Positions 8,166 to 17,150 of a stretch of DNA of 27,656 nt are shown here, one piece after another (positions within the stretch are counted from its first letter, which is position 1; the number at the start of each line of letters is the position of its first letter). This DNA is from Chloroflexota bacterium (lineage in GTDB: Bacteria > Chloroflexota > Anaerolineae > Promineifilales > Promineifilaceae): assembly GCA_024223125.1 (NCBI GenBank), contig JAAEOP010001366.1, positions 1-27,656 of the forward strand. Direction: 5' to 3'. The position numbers were made by a program, and so were the translations under genes. Below the pieces are notes generated by a model. It did not search any database. It saw only the letters and a program-made list of their open reading frames with translations, and was not told the origin of the DNA.

Positions 8166-9395
8166 TCAAACGACATCAAGCTCGTGAAGGGTGTCGAGGA
8201 TGGTGTCGCGGCGGATGGGTTTGGCGTGGAAACGGGTGGCGCCAAGGGAGTAAGCCAGGTCGGGATCGTTGAAGACGGAGCAAACGATGACGGGGACGGT
8301 GGCGGTTTGGGGTTGGCTACGCAGGGTTTGCAGGATTTCCCAGCCGCTGGCTCCGGGCATCATGACGTCGAGGATGATGGCGTCAGGGATGAATTCTTGG
8401 GCTAGTTGCAGACCTTCGGGGCCATTGGTGGCGGTGAGGACGCGGCATTGATGGCCGGTGAGATAACGGTTGAGCATTTCGACTAATCCTTCGTTATCGT
8501 CTATGACGAGGATGAGAGCGCCTTGTCCGGTTAAATTGAGAACGATAGCCGAACGGCCGTTTATCGTTTGCTCCTGTCGAATTGTCCACCCCAGGCGATT
8601 GATTAGCTGCGTAATCACCTCATCTAGAATGGGCGGATGGGCGGATTTGCTGGCCGTGTAACTGAGCGTGAGCAAAATTTGATCCTGCCGCCGATGTAGG
8701 CGCAAGGTCAGTGGCTCTTGTCTGGCAACCCCCGTGATCCGACTGAACAGACTGATAAAAATTTGTTGGGAAACGGCCGTGTCCGCCGAAACAGTCATTA
8801 GCTCATCGGGCCAGATCACATCAAATTGTAGATTATGGGCATCCGCCAGCGGTTTGATCGCCTTGAGCGCATCTTGCAAGAACTCGCGGACATTCATCGG
8901 TTGCAAATGGGTTTCCAGCAGCGATATTTCAGAAGCGACAGAGGAAATTTCGCGGGCTGATTCAGTTTTTTCGTTGGCAGATAACGGCCGTTTCTCCCGT
9001 TCAGCACGGCGTTCTTCCACCTTTGCCCACAAAATGGCGACCACGCTCTCCTCCCCGCGCCGTAACGAGCGATGTGCTTGCCGCGCTGATAGCCCCATCC
9101 GATTTGCCACCTCTTGCACAGTAATCGCTTCTACATAACGCAGTTGCAGCAGATTGTACAAGCGGGCATCGGTTGATTGAGGGGATGGGTGGAGGTCGGG
9201 GCTGATGGCTTCAACGGCCGTTAATAATTCCCGCCGCAGATGATGACCAAGCGTTTGCGAGGGTCGCCGTTTGGCAGGCGCCAACGCTTGCGCCAACGGC
9301 AAGCGCTGCAAATAAGAAAAGTCATACAAATGCTCTAACGCCCGCTTGACCTGCTCAACAAATTCTGGTGGAGGCGGGGGGAAATGATGGGTCAT
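8166..9395 (-). CDS. Response regulator with N-terminal HTH and degenerate kinase-like middle
   Basis: A 409-residue protein with an unusual domain order. Residues 78-125 look like a sigma-70 region 4 type helix-turn-helix (LRYVEAITVQEVANRMGLSARQAHRSL). Residues about 165-290 resemble a histidine-kinase module: a helical stretch, then a HATPase-like fold (SQQIFISLFSRITG..., LTLSYTAS). The N-box asparagine and the DxGxG ATP-binding motif are gone, so it should not bind ATP normally. Residues 294-409 are a canonical receiver with D299/D300, phospho-acceptor D343 (IILDVMMPG), S373 and K392. The start at 9395 lies 15 bases after the kinase gene and has only a weak AAAG ribosome binding site, suggesting coupling. 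Probably the partner of the upstream hybrid kinase, possibly a DNA-binding regulator. Confidence 0.8.
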   Translation of the reverse strand: MTHHFPPPPPEFVEQVKRALEHLYDFSYLQRLPLAQALAPAKRRPSQTLGHHLRRELLTAVEAISPDLHPSPQSTDARLYNLLQLRYVEAITVQEVANRMGLSARQAHRSLRRGEESVVAILWAKVEERRAEREKRPLSANEKTESAREISSVASEISLLETHLQPMNVREFLQDALKAIKPLADAHNLQFDVIWPDELMTVSADTAVSQQIFISLFSRITGVARQEPLTLRLHRRQDQILLTLSYTASKSAHPPILDEVITQLINRLGWTIRQEQTINGRSAIVLNLTGQGALILVIDDNEGLVEMLNRYLTGHQCRVLTATNGPEGLQLAQEFIPDAIILDVMMPGASGWEILQTLRSQPQTATVPVIVCSVFNDPDLAYSLGATRFHAKPIRRDTILDTLHELDVV

Positions 9396-9410
9396 TATTC
9401 TTTCGTCACA

Positions 9411-11603
9411 TCACGCTGTCATTACTTTCGGCTTTAATCCAGCTAATATAGTGTCTAAAAAGTGTAAAGTTTCGGCTGGATGCCACGGTCTTGTTTGTAC
9501 TATTTTGATCTGATTTGCATATTGTGCCAATGCATTTTCAATATAGGTTGTGGCCGTAAGTAAAATAATTGGCACCTCCGCCAATGTGGGATTCGCTTTC
9601 ATCTGTTGAATAACAGCGAATCCGTCCGTTTTAGGCATTATCAGGTCAAGGATGATGAGATCAGGCCGCTGCTGGGCCATAGCCTGCAAGCCGGCGCTGC
9701 CTTCATAAGCGATACGGATGGTGTAACGGCCGTTGTCGGCGCCCAAACTACGCTCGATCAATTGACAAATGCCGGGAGTGTCATCTATCACCAGAATCTC
9801 TTGCACAGGGTTGCCTTGTCCATTCTCCACTTGTGCGATTTCGGCGTGAAGCTGCTCAAAGTCAATCGGCTTTGTTAATGCCGCCACCGCCCCTAATGTG
9901 GACGCCATCCAGGATTGACTAGGGATGGAACATTCGATAATCGGTACGGAAACGGCCGTTTCCAACACTTTCTCCCCTTCCCGATCCGACTGCACATTGT
10001 ACAGCACAGCGAGGGGATGATACGCCTCCGCCTGCTGTTCTACTTCAGCCGCACTAGCAACCGCCACCACCTCATAATTTGCTAGATGGCGCGTCACCAA
10101 GTTTAACAGCTGCGGATCAGATTCCACGAATAGTAGCGCGGGGCGAATTTCTTTCTCATCTGGTTCTAACCGCTGGCGATATAAATATGGTGTGGAATGC
10201 AGTGGTTCTTCCAGCGGCAAACTAAAGGAAAATATTGTTCCTACTCCTTCTTCGCTTTCAAGCCAGATACGGCCGTCGTGGGCTTCCACAAAACGTTGGC
10301 AAATTGCTAATCCTAGCCCTGCACCACCGTGGCTGCGGCTCAATGAATGATCCACTTGATAAAACTCAGTGAAAATATCACCAATTTTTTCAGTAGGAAT
10401 GCCAGGACCCGTATCGCGCACCCGGATAATGATTGTGTTATCTTCCTGTTCAGCTAATAGTGTGACCGATCCTTTGATCGTGAAACGATGGGCATTGTTC
10501 AGCAAGTTGAGCAAAACCTGTCGGATGCGTGTCTGATCAACATCAATTTTGGGTAAGTCAGAGTCTATTTCCATGTGTAACACCACATCTTCCGACTGCT
10601 CAAAGAGATTTTGCACGATGGCGGCCGCTTCATTCAACAGCGTGGGCAAATAGGTTAACTCTTTCTTGAGCGTAAACCCGACCATTTCAAAGCGTGACAA
10701 ATCAAGGATATCATCCACCATGCCTAATAAATGGCGACTGTTGCGGTAAATTTGGGCAATGTCGCGCAGTAAGGTTTGCGGCAGTTCAGAGTCGCCATAT
10801 ACCTCTGGTGATAAATACATCACTTCGCTGAATCCCAAAATAATGCTCAAGGGTGTGCGTAATTCGTGGCTGATATTGGCGGCAAACTGCTCTTTGAGCC
10901 GTTTGGCGCTTTGGGCTTCTTTGTGCGCCAACATCAGTTCATATTCGTTACGTTCTCGGATGTCGTTGACAATACGCAGTGATTTGATCATGGCGTGTAG
11001 TTCGACTTGTTGCTGGCGTGTTGTGACTAACAATTCACGGCTTTGCTGGTGCATATGCCACAGCCAATCGAGTGTGGTGTAGAGGGTGCGCGAGGCCAAC
11101 GTAGCTACCATTACCGACACAATCAGCAGAGACAAAAATGGCCCTAATTCATATTGGCGCAATCCGTTCTGGTTCAGCAAGACGGCCGTAAATCCGACAA
11201 AAACGGCCGTTATAAATTCGCTGCTATGAGCAAGCATCGAATTACTGAATACCAAAACCAATCCGACATAAGGCAGCCATGTGTTGGGGAATAGGATCAT
11301 GGCGATTATCAGTTCGGCCGTTGTTCCCCAGACAAAGATGTGGCGGGTTAAAGTAGGGTGGCTTTCACGCAGCCAGAGAATTAGCAATCCCAAACTGGTT
11401 AGCGACAGCCAAAACAGGATCATATTCAGCGGAAAAGGCACAGGCGAGTTATATACAAGGACGATTAGTTGGGCAATAATTAGCAGCAGGCCCGCTAACC
11501 GCAGTGTCAACTGCCCGCGCAAATCTTCCAGATTCAGGCGTAAGTTGGACTCTCGCATGAGGGTTGCTTTACTGTCATCTGGTCGTGTGAATGGTGAATC
11601 CAT
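9411..11603 (-). CDS. Membrane hybrid sensor histidine kinase with two receiver domains
   Basis: A 730-residue membrane kinase. Five or six hydrophobic helices (about residues 30-170) are followed by a coiled-coil linker (about 185-240) without an obvious PAS or GAF domain. HisKA contains the phospho-acceptor H246 (ISHELRTPL). HATPase has an N-box (NLLNNAHRF, about 366-374), DTGPGIP and GAGLGLAI. Receiver 1 (about 488-590) has ES-D instead of the acidic pair and asparagine (YNVQ) at the phospho-acceptor site, so it is a pseudo-receiver. Receiver 2 (about 600-715) keeps DD and D653 (LIILDLIMP), but the conserved lysine is replaced by arginine (TRPW). I chose the ATG at 11603 because GGAG lies 7 bases upstream; an in-frame extension to 11684 lacks support. 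It follows galK by 93 bp. Signal is unknown. Confidence 0.9.
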   Translation of the reverse strand: MDSPFTRPDDSKATLMRESNLRLNLEDLRGQLTLRLAGLLLIIAQLIVLVYNSPVPFPLNMILFWLSLTSLGLLILWLRESHPTLTRHIFVWGTTAELIIAMILFPNTWLPYVGLVLVFSNSMLAHSSEFITAVFVGFTAVLLNQNGLRQYELGPFLSLLIVSVMVATLASRTLYTTLDWLWHMHQQSRELLVTTRQQQVELHAMIKSLRIVNDIRERNEYELMLAHKEAQSAKRLKEQFAANISHELRTPLSIILGFSEVMYLSPEVYGDSELPQTLLRDIAQIYRNSRHLLGMVDDILDLSRFEMVGFTLKKELTYLPTLLNEAAAIVQNLFEQSEDVVLHMEIDSDLPKIDVDQTRIRQVLLNLLNNAHRFTIKGSVTLLAEQEDNTIIIRVRDTGPGIPTEKIGDIFTEFYQVDHSLSRSHGGAGLGLAICQRFVEAHDGRIWLESEEGVGTIFSFSLPLEEPLHSTPYLYRQRLEPDEKEIRPALLFVESDPQLLNLVTRHLANYEVVAVASAAEVEQQAEAYHPLAVLYNVQSDREGEKVLETAVSVPIIECSIPSQSWMASTLGAVAALTKPIDFEQLHAEIAQVENGQGNPVQEILVIDDTPGICQLIERSLGADNGRYTIRIAYEGSAGLQAMAQQRPDLIILDLIMPKTDGFAVIQQMKANPTLAEVPIILLTATTYIENALAQYANQIKIVQTRPWHPAETLHFLDTILAGLKPKVMTA

Positions 11604-11696
11604 AGCAATCTCCTGGTCGGTTAGAGTTTGTGTTGGCTCTTTCGGGTGCGGTTTATGGATCGCAATCAACCACCAGCCTGCCAATAATAGTACGAC

Positions 11697-12809
11697 TTAT
11701 AGCACAGGGTAAAAAACGGCCGGCTGCACCACACAATCCATATAACAATCAGCCACGCTTTCCATGAAGGCGGCGGTGTTTTTAGCTTGCACAAGGGCGA
11801 CCGCGCAGCCGCCAAAGCCGGCGCCGGTCATCCGTGCTCCGTAGCAGGCGGGGTGATTTTGGGCGCAGGCGACGATGGCATCCAACGCCGTGCTGGATAC
11901 CTCGAAATCGTCCCGTAGGCTGGCGTGGCTGGCGTTCATCAATTGGCCGACTTGTATCAAATTGTTGTTTTTCAGGGCGATGACGGTTTTTAGCACACGG
12001 CCGTTTTCCAACACAACATGACGGGCGCGGCGACGGGACAACTCATCTAATTCTGCCTCTCTTTGGGCAAAATGATCTGGCGTGACATCGCGCAAATGGG
12101 AGACATTGAAAAAACGGGCGGCCGTTTCGCACTGTTCACGCCGTTCGTTGTAGGCCGAATCAACCAGCCCGCGCCGCGTACCTGTATCCATGACGATAAC
12201 GGCCGTTTCGCTGGGAATGGGAACTGTTTCCGTTTCTAACGAGCGGCAATCAATAAGCAACCCATGTCCAGGCGGGCCAGCCGCCGATGCCATCTGATCC
12301 ATAATGCCTGTTTGCACACCGATCCATTTATTCTCCGTTGCTTGTCCAGCCAGGGCCATCGCTTTGCTGTCCCAGACAAAATCGCTGACGGTTTGAAAGG
12401 CGCGGGCGGTAACGATTTCCAGCGCGGCCGAGGAGGATAGCCCCGTACCAATCGGTACATCGCCAACCATCACCCCTTCCCAGCCGGAAAGTGCGTACCC
12501 ATCTTCTTGTAACGCCCAGGCCATTCCTTTGACGTATTCATCCCAATTGGTGGGGTGGTATTGCAGGTTATTGAGGGAGAAAACGGCCGTTTCCTCAAAA
12601 TCAAGCGACCGTACCCGCACCTGACCGTCATCACGAGGACGCAAAGCGATCCACACTGCATAGGGCAGCGCCAGCGGCAAGACAAAGCCACCGTTATAAT
12701 CGGTATGCTCACCAATCAAATTCACTCGGCCGGGCGCATGGACTGTGAAAGCTGGGGCTTCGCCAAATTCATCTATAAATGCGTGTTTAACTTGTTGTTT
12801 ACTATTCAT
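11697..12809 (-). CDS. galK: Galactokinase
   Basis: A 370-residue cytosolic GHMP-family kinase that phosphorylates galactose to galactose-1-phosphate in the Leloir pathway. The galactokinase signature [15 protein letters not shown] (27-41), the ATP loop [11 protein letters not shown] (121-131), the catalytic aspartate in GIMDQMAS (D171) and the third GHMP motif [11 protein letters not shown] (324-334) are intact. Length is normal. Its ATG overlaps the galT stop by 4 nt (ATGA), with AGG about 6 bases upstream, so the two are translationally coupled. galE is not in this window. Confidence 0.96.
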   Translation of the reverse strand: MNSKQQVKHAFIDEFGEAPAFTVHAPGRVNLIGEHTDYNGGFVLPLALPYAVWIALRPRDDGQVRVRSLDFEETAVFSLNNLQYHPTNWDEYVKGMAWALQEDGYALSGWEGVMVGDVPIGTGLSSSAALEIVTARAFQTVSDFVWDSKAMALAGQATENKWIGVQTGIMDQMASAAGPPGHGLLIDCRSLETETVPIPSETAVIVMDTGTRRGLVDSAYNERREQCETAARFFNVSHLRDVTPDHFAQREAELDELSRRRARHVVLENGRVLKTVIALKNNNLIQVGQLMNASHASLRDDFEVSSTALDAIVACAQNHPACYGARMTGAGFGGCAVALVQAKNTAAFMESVADCYMDCVVQPAVFYPVL

Positions 12810-13867
12810 CGTTGCCTGTAATGGGTGTCGCTCAGAGTGCGGAGTGTGTTGGCTGCTTGTTCGGCCGTCAAATCACGCTGTGACTCGCTTAACATTTCAA
12901 ACCCAACCCTGAATTTTTTCACCGTCGCCGAACGCAGCAGCGGCGGGTAAAAATGGGCGTGTAATTGCCAATGGGATTGATCGCCTGATGCAAATGGCGC
13001 GCCATGCCACCCCATTGAATAGGGGAACGAGGTTTCAAATAGATTGTCATATTTGGTTAAAAGCTGTTTGAGAATGTCGGCCAGGCCATTCCGTTCCCCC
13101 TCGCTTAAATCGGGCAAGCGGAGGATGTGGCGACGGGGTAAAAGCAATATCTCGTAAGGCCAGAATGCCCAATGGGGAACAACTGCCAGCCATGTTTCAT
13201 TCTCGACAACGATACGCTCCCCCTGTTCTATTTCAAGATCGGTATAATCGCACAGTAGCGGGTTTCTGTTTTCGCTTAAATACAGCCGCTGTCTCTCATC
13301 TTCTTTTTGCGCTTCATTGGGCAAGCTATCCAGCGCCCAAATTTGCCCATGTGGATGCGGGTTGGAGCAGCCCATCACTGTGCCTTTGTTTTCAAACAAT
13401 TGTACCCAACGGTAGGTTTCTCCTAATGCGGCCGTTTGTGCCGACCAGGTATCAATGACTTGTCGAATATCTGACAAGGGCATCTCTGGCAAGGTGAGAT
13501 TGTGGCGGGGCGAGAAGCAGATTACACGGCACGTTCCGCGCACAGTTTGCATTTGTAATAAGGGGGATGTTGCGTCTGGCGAAGCAATCTTGTCGGGCAA
13601 AAGCGCGGCAAAATCGTTGGTGAACACAAAGGTATCGGTGTAATCGGGGTTGCGGGCTGCGCCGCCGGCCCGTTTGTTACCCGGACAAAGGTAGCAGGTT
13701 GGATCATAATCTAAGCGTTTATCGGGGACAGTTTCTTCTACTTGCCCTTGCCACGGTCGTGTTGTACGCTGTGGCGAAACTAAAACCCACTCACCGGTCA
13801 GGGGGTTGTAGCGGCGGTGAGGGAAGTCGGTTACAGAAAATTGAGTGTCATTTGCATCAGGTACCAA
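12806..13867 (-). CDS. galT: Galactose-1-phosphate uridylyltransferase
   Basis: A 353-residue Leloir enzyme that transfers UMP between UDP-glucose and galactose-1-phosphate. The active-site motif [10 protein letters not shown] contains the nucleophile, H173. CYLCPGN (C58, C61) is the usual N-terminal metal-binding pair, and [17 protein letters not shown] is the typical opening. The frame begins at a TTG codon at 13867, supported by GGAG 9 bases upstream; an in-frame stop lies about 24 bases further up and no better start exists before the conserved core. First gene of the minus-strand galT-galK-kinase-regulator-dehydrogenase run. Confidence 0.95.
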   Translation of the reverse strand: MVPDANDTQFSVTDFPHRRYNPLTGEWVLVSPQRTTRPWQGQVEETVPDKRLDYDPTCYLCPGNKRAGGAARNPDYTDTFVFTNDFAALLPDKIASPDATSPLLQMQTVRGTCRVICFSPRHNLTLPEMPLSDIRQVIDTWSAQTAALGETYRWVQLFENKGTVMGCSNPHPHGQIWALDSLPNEAQKEDERQRLYLSENRNPLLCDYTDLEIEQGERIVVENETWLAVVPHWAFWPYEILLLPRRHILRLPDLSEGERNGLADILKQLLTKYDNLFETSFPYSMGWHGAPFASGDQSHWQLHAHFYPPLLRSATVKKFRVGFEMLSESQRDLTAEQAANTLRTLSDTHYRQR

Positions 13868-13903
13868 AGGGACTTTCTCCTGAGTATGTCGTCATTCGCT
13901 AAT

Positions 13904-13912
13904 AGTATAGCA
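13904..13912 (-). promoter_or_regulatory. Candidate extended -10 promoter for galT
   Basis: On the minus strand the sequence TGCTATACT forms an extended -10 element (TG-N-TATACT). It lies 36 bases before the TTG start, giving a short leader of about 30 nt. No good -35 is visible, as is common with extended -10 promoters. Assigned from sequence pattern only. Confidence 0.4.
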
Positions 13913-13957
13913 ACAATTCGTGGAGACTGTTTACACATTATCAAAAATAACTTTTTT

Positions 13958-14015
13958 GACAGAATTAACAAGATTTACAGGATGAAATAATCCTGTTAGT
14001 TCCGTAAATCCTGTC
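13958..14015. repeat. Palindromic intergenic repeat (AATCCTGT type)
   Basis: An imperfect inverted repeat between divergent galT and the GT2 gene. The arms contain GACAG, GATTTACAGGAT and, in reverse, ATCCTGT, GTAAATCCTGTC. Repeats built from reiterated AATCCTGT units are common between genes in many environmental bacterial genomes. It probably forms a cruciform or an RNA hairpin; no function is assigned. Confidence 0.6.
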
Positions 14016-14105
14016 TAATTTCTTGTTTCCGATAAGGCTTAATCTGTGGTTCCTTAACGTGACTCACACAAAAACGGCCGCATGACTCATATACCAGCCA
14101 TGATT

Positions 14106-14134
14106 TTGACCGGGTAAATCAAAGTCGCTACAAT
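14106..14134 (+). promoter_or_regulatory. Sigma-70-type promoter of the plus-strand glycan operon
   Basis: TTGACC (14106-14111) and TACAAT (14129-14134) are separated by exactly 17 bp, close to the housekeeping consensus. The start of transcription would be near 14141, leaving a leader of about 20 nt with AGGAG before the GT2 start codon. Confidence 0.6.
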
Positions 14135-14162
14135 CAATCGGTTTTTTAGGAGTAGATGGGAA

Positions 14163-14927
14163 ATGACGGGAAAGATAGATACGATCGTAATTGTACCCAC
14201 TTTTAATGAGGCAGATAATCTGGATGATTTGCTAGCGCAAATATTGGCGCTGCCTGTTCCGGTGGGGGTATTGGTGGTAGATGACAATTCGCCGGATGGC
14301 ACAGGGAAGCTGGCCGATGATTGGGTCAGAGAGAATCCAGAGCGGGTGTTTGTGGTTCACCGACTGGGGAAGATGGGACTGGGCACAGCTTATATTGCCG
14401 GGTTTCAGGCGGCGTTGCAGTTGGGCGTCAAATGGATCATGACGATGGATGCCGACTTTTCGCACAATCCTCGTTACATTCCGGCGATGATTAAATTGAG
14501 CAAGCAGAAGCATGTTGTTATTGGCTCGCGGTATGTGCCCGGTGGGGGGCAAGAGAATTGTAGCTGGAAGCGGGTGATGTTGAGTAAGGGAGCTAATGGT
14601 GTGGCCCGATTATTGTTGGGGTTACAGGCGAAGGATGCCACGGCCGGGTTTCGTTTATACCGGCGAGAAGTGTTGGAATCTATTCCATTGGATCAGATTT
14701 TTTCCAGCGGCTATTCGTTTTTAGTAGAAATGCTGTTTATGTGCCAACGGCGGGGTTGGCAAGTTGGCGAAGTGCCTATCGTTTTTGAAGACCGGCGCAA
14801 AGGCAGCACAAAGATTTCTAGACAAGAGGTATTTAAGGCACAATATACAGTTTTTCGTTTGTTCGGTCGTCGTTTGCGGGGTGGGGAACCGCGTCGGCCG
14901 ACTGTGCCTGTTTCTACTCATGATTGA
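14163..14927 (+). CDS. Polyprenol-phosphate glycosyltransferase, DPM1-like GT2
   Basis: A 254-residue family 2 glycosyltransferase of the dolichol-phosphate mannose synthase type. These transfer a sugar from a nucleotide donor to polyprenyl phosphate at the cytoplasmic membrane face. VPTFNEADNL (11-20), VVDDNSPDGTG (38-48) and the metal-binding MDADFSHNP (95-103) are present, as is the late GYSFLVEML...RRGWQVGEVPIVFEDR block. No C-terminal transmembrane helices, as in soluble DPM1. GGAG lies 10 bases before the ATG; a nearer ATG at 14155 is out of frame. The product probably feeds the GT-C proteins encoded downstream. First gene of a five-gene plus-strand run; overlaps the next by 8 nt. Confidence 0.92.
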   Translation: MTGKIDTIVIVPTFNEADNLDDLLAQILALPVPVGVLVVDDNSPDGTGKLADDWVRENPERVFVVHRLGKMGLGTAYIAGFQAALQLGVKWIMTMDADFSHNPRYIPAMIKLSKQKHVVIGSRYVPGGGQENCSWKRVMLSKGANGVARLLLGLQAKDATAGFRLYRREVLESIPLDQIFSSGYSFLVEMLFMCQRRGWQVGEVPIVFEDRRKGSTKISRQEVFKAQYTVFRLFGRRLRGGEPRRPTVPVSTHD

Positions 14928-15837
14928 TGTAAAATGTAATTTATGCGGCCGCGATGAATATAAAGTTCGTTTTCCGGCCACGATGACAGCCGCGCGGCCG
15001 CAAGTAGATGCGTTTAGCTGTACCAATCCGGGGTATGGGGAACACGCGCAGATTGTGCAGTGTCAACATTGTGGTTATGTGTATGCCAATCCACGCTGGC
15101 CGGCCGAGGCGATACTGGATGCGTACACGGCCGTTGAAGATGAAACCTATGTCCAAGAACGTATCGGCCGTGAGCTGACCTTTCGTAAACATTTGCAGGC
15201 GATGGAAAAACATGTGGGGGCGGCTGACGGCCGTTCTATCCTGGACATTGGCGCTTATATTGGTGTGTTTGTGGAAGTAGCTGCGGCCGCCGGTTGGGAA
15301 GCGTGCGGTGTAGAACCCTCAGCCTGGGCCGCCAACGTGGCTCAAAAGCAGGGCTTGAACGTAATTCACGGAACCCAAGACACCCCCGAATTAGCGGGTA
15401 AACAATTTGATGTGATTACGATGTGGGATGTGATTGAACATTTGTCTGATCCAACGGCCGAATTGGAAAAAGCGAACCATCTGCTAAAACCGGGCGGTTG
15501 GATTGCCGTGCATACGATGGATGTAGAAAGTTTCATGGCCCGGTTGATGGGGTCGCGCTGGCCCTGGCTGATGGATATGCACCTTCATTATTTCAGCCAA
15601 GACACTTTGAGATGTATGTTAGAAAAATGTGGCTTCGAGGTTGTCTGGTCAGGGGCGCAGGGACGTTATCTACGGTTAAATTATGTGGCCAGCCGCATTA
15701 AGGCAATGAATGGGTACATTGGGAACCTAACTGAGAAAGTTATACACGGCCTACGCTTGCAAAAAATGGCCGTCCCCATTAACTTTGGCGATTTATTTAC
15801 AATTTATGCGCGTCACCCTAATTTATATAGACATTGA
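14920..15837 (+). CDS. Class I SAM-dependent methyltransferase with N-terminal zinc ribbon
   Basis: A 305-residue methyltransferase. Two CxxC pairs (C6/C9 and C48/C51) form a probable zinc-binding head, as in many sugar or glycan methyltransferases of the Methyltransf_23 type. The SAM domain shows motif I ILDIGAYIGVF (107-117), an acidic VEPS (131-134) and FDVITMWDVIEHL (163-175). I place the start at the ATG at 14920, which overlaps the previous stop; a longer frame from 14764 would lie inside the GT2 gene. No strong ribosome binding site is visible, so coupling to the upstream gene is likely. It may methylate a lipid-linked or polymer glycan made by this cluster. Confidence 0.88.
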   Translation: MIDVKCNLCGRDEYKVRFPATMTAARPQVDAFSCTNPGYGEHAQIVQCQHCGYVYANPRWPAEAILDAYTAVEDETYVQERIGRELTFRKHLQAMEKHVGAADGRSILDIGAYIGVFVEVAAAAGWEACGVEPSAWAANVAQKQGLNVIHGTQDTPELAGKQFDVITMWDVIEHLSDPTAELEKANHLLKPGGWIAVHTMDVESFMARLMGSRWPWLMDMHLHYFSQDTLRCMLEKCGFEVVWSGAQGRYLRLNYVASRIKAMNGYIGNLTEKVIHGLRLQKMAVPINFGDLFTIYARHPNLYRH

Positions 15838-15848
15838 GAAAATCTTCT

Positions 15849-15882
15849 GGGGATTAGGTAATTAAGTAATTACCCAATCCCC
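15849..15882. repeat. Palindrome between methyltransferase and GT87-like gene
   Basis: GGGGATTAGGTAATT and AATTACCCAATCCCC form a 15-bp stem with one A-C mismatch and a 4-nt loop. It lies 12 bases after the methyltransferase stop. No T-run follows, so it is more likely a dispersed intergenic repeat or a message-processing hairpin than a terminator. It is the only break in an otherwise overlapping operon. Confidence 0.6.
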
Positions 15883-15920
15883 AAATCATCGTCTTAATAT
15901 CTATAGTGGCTGGAAGGCAT

Positions 15921-17150
15921 ATGAGTGTGAGGTCAGAAGAACAGACTGCTGTTCGGTCTAAATACTTTATATTATTGTTGTTGGGATTGGTTTTTTCTAT
16001 TGGCATCGCCGTTACTCTGAATCGAATCCCCTTTATTCGCCTAAAATCTGATTTGTACCAACGTTGGTATGCAACGACAAAGTTGTTTGCGGAAAACCGC
16101 AATATTTATGATGCGCGTAATGGGGCAGAAGTTTTACAAGAGGTGTACGGGGATGATCTCATTTTTGAAACAACCAATTTTTATTATCCAGCTCATTTAC
16201 TTTTCTTTACAGTCCCACTCACGCTTGTTTCTTATCCCACGGCTCATTTGCTTTGGACAACGGCCGTGCAACTATTCTACCTGACAGCCATCGCTCTCAT
16301 GATTTGGGCGGTCGGGTGGCCTGACAGCACGAATAGAGTAACCCTCTTTTTGTTGGCTTGCGTTCTATTCGTGCCCAGTTTGCAGCATACCATTTGGGGA
16401 CAGTTTAATACAATTGGCATTCTGAGTTTGGGGTTATGTTACCTTGTCCTCCAGAAAAACCGGTATGGTTTGGCGGGCATTCTTGCTTCTGGTTTGACTT
16501 TTAAGCCGCAAACTACCGCTTTAACATTAGCATTTATTTTTATATGGGTTTTATTTGCTCGTACACGTTGGCGTTTTTATCTTGGTTTCATGGGAGCGAT
16601 GTTTGGCTGGTGGCTGTTTGCTGAACTTTTACAACCTGATTGGGTTTTGGCATTTACAGGTTCATTGGGCAGCTATATTCCCGTGCAGTCTATTGTGGAT
16701 ATGGTTTGGAATCCTTACCAAATTGTTTCTGGGATACTTATTGTTATCTCTTTGGCGCTCTTTTTTATAAATCGGCACATGTCAGTGCAGAGCGCTGCCT
16801 TTGCCGGTTGTTTGTCCCTTAGCATTGGCATATGGGCCTTGGTTATGCCTGTGGTGGGGATGATGCATACTGTGATGATGCCTCTGGCTGTCGTGCTGCT
16901 GATGGCTGCTTTACAGCAGACACACCCACAGTTAGCAAAAATTACACTCATCTGTTTGGCCATTGTTTATATGGCCGGTTGGTTTGTTTTTGTATGGGGG
17001 TTGTCTGACCCGTCCTTATATGGGCAACATATTCTAGGAGCAGAAATGATATATAAAGGAGCGCTGCCGGGGTTGATTTCTCTCTTTTCTTTGCCCCTAT
17101 GTTGGCCAAGACAAGAAGAAACAATGATAAAGGCGGTGAAGTCGTCATGA
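15921..17150 (+). CDS. GT87-like polytopic membrane glycosyltransferase
   Basis: A 409-residue integral membrane protein with about ten hydrophobic helices, similar in pattern to the DUF2029/GT87 mannosyltransferases of the GT-C fold. The first extracytoplasmic loop contains the family-like block KSDLYQRWYATTKLFAENRNIYD, followed by YYPAHLLFFTVPLTLVSYPTAHLLW and FKPQT. GT-C enzymes take sugar from a polyprenyl phosphate donor outside the membrane. I chose the ATG at 15921, preceded closely by GGAAGG; a GTG at 15906 is the alternative. The stop overlaps the next start (ATGA). Acceptor and sugar are unknown. Confidence 0.78.
   Translation: MSVRSEEQTAVRSKYFILLLLGLVFSIGIAVTLNRIPFIRLKSDLYQRWYATTKLFAENRNIYDARNGAEVLQEVYGDDLIFETTNFYYPAHLLFFTVPLTLVSYPTAHLLWTTAVQLFYLTAIALMIWAVGWPDSTNRVTLFLLACVLFVPSLQHTIWGQFNTIGILSLGLCYLVLQKNRYGLAGILASGLTFKPQTTALTLAFIFIWVLFARTRWRFYLGFMGAMFGWWLFAELLQPDWVLAFTGSLGSYIPVQSIVDMVWNPYQIVSGILIVISLALFFINRHMSVQSAAFAGCLSLSIGIWALVMPVVGMMHTVMMPLAVVLLMAALQQTHPQLAKITLICLAIVYMAGWFVFVWGLSDPSLYGQHILGAEMIYKGALPGLISLFSLPLCWPRQEETMIKAVKSS

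Noticed and set aside
7039..8169. Longer dehydrogenase start at 8169
   Set aside because: The added 32 residues show no family similarity and overlap the upstream stop, whereas 8073 has a textbook AAGGAG.
9411..11684. Longer histidine kinase start at 11684
   Set aside because: The extension of 27 residues has no supported ribosome binding site, while GGAG sits correctly before 11603.
13868..14162. Structured RNA or riboswitch upstream of galT or GT2
   Set aside because: The predicted leaders are only about 20-30 nt and the visible palindrome lies outside them.
14764..15837. Methyltransferase start at 14764
   Set aside because: This would bury 156 bases inside the GT2 gene in another frame; the zinc-ribbon protein begins naturally at the ATG at 14920.
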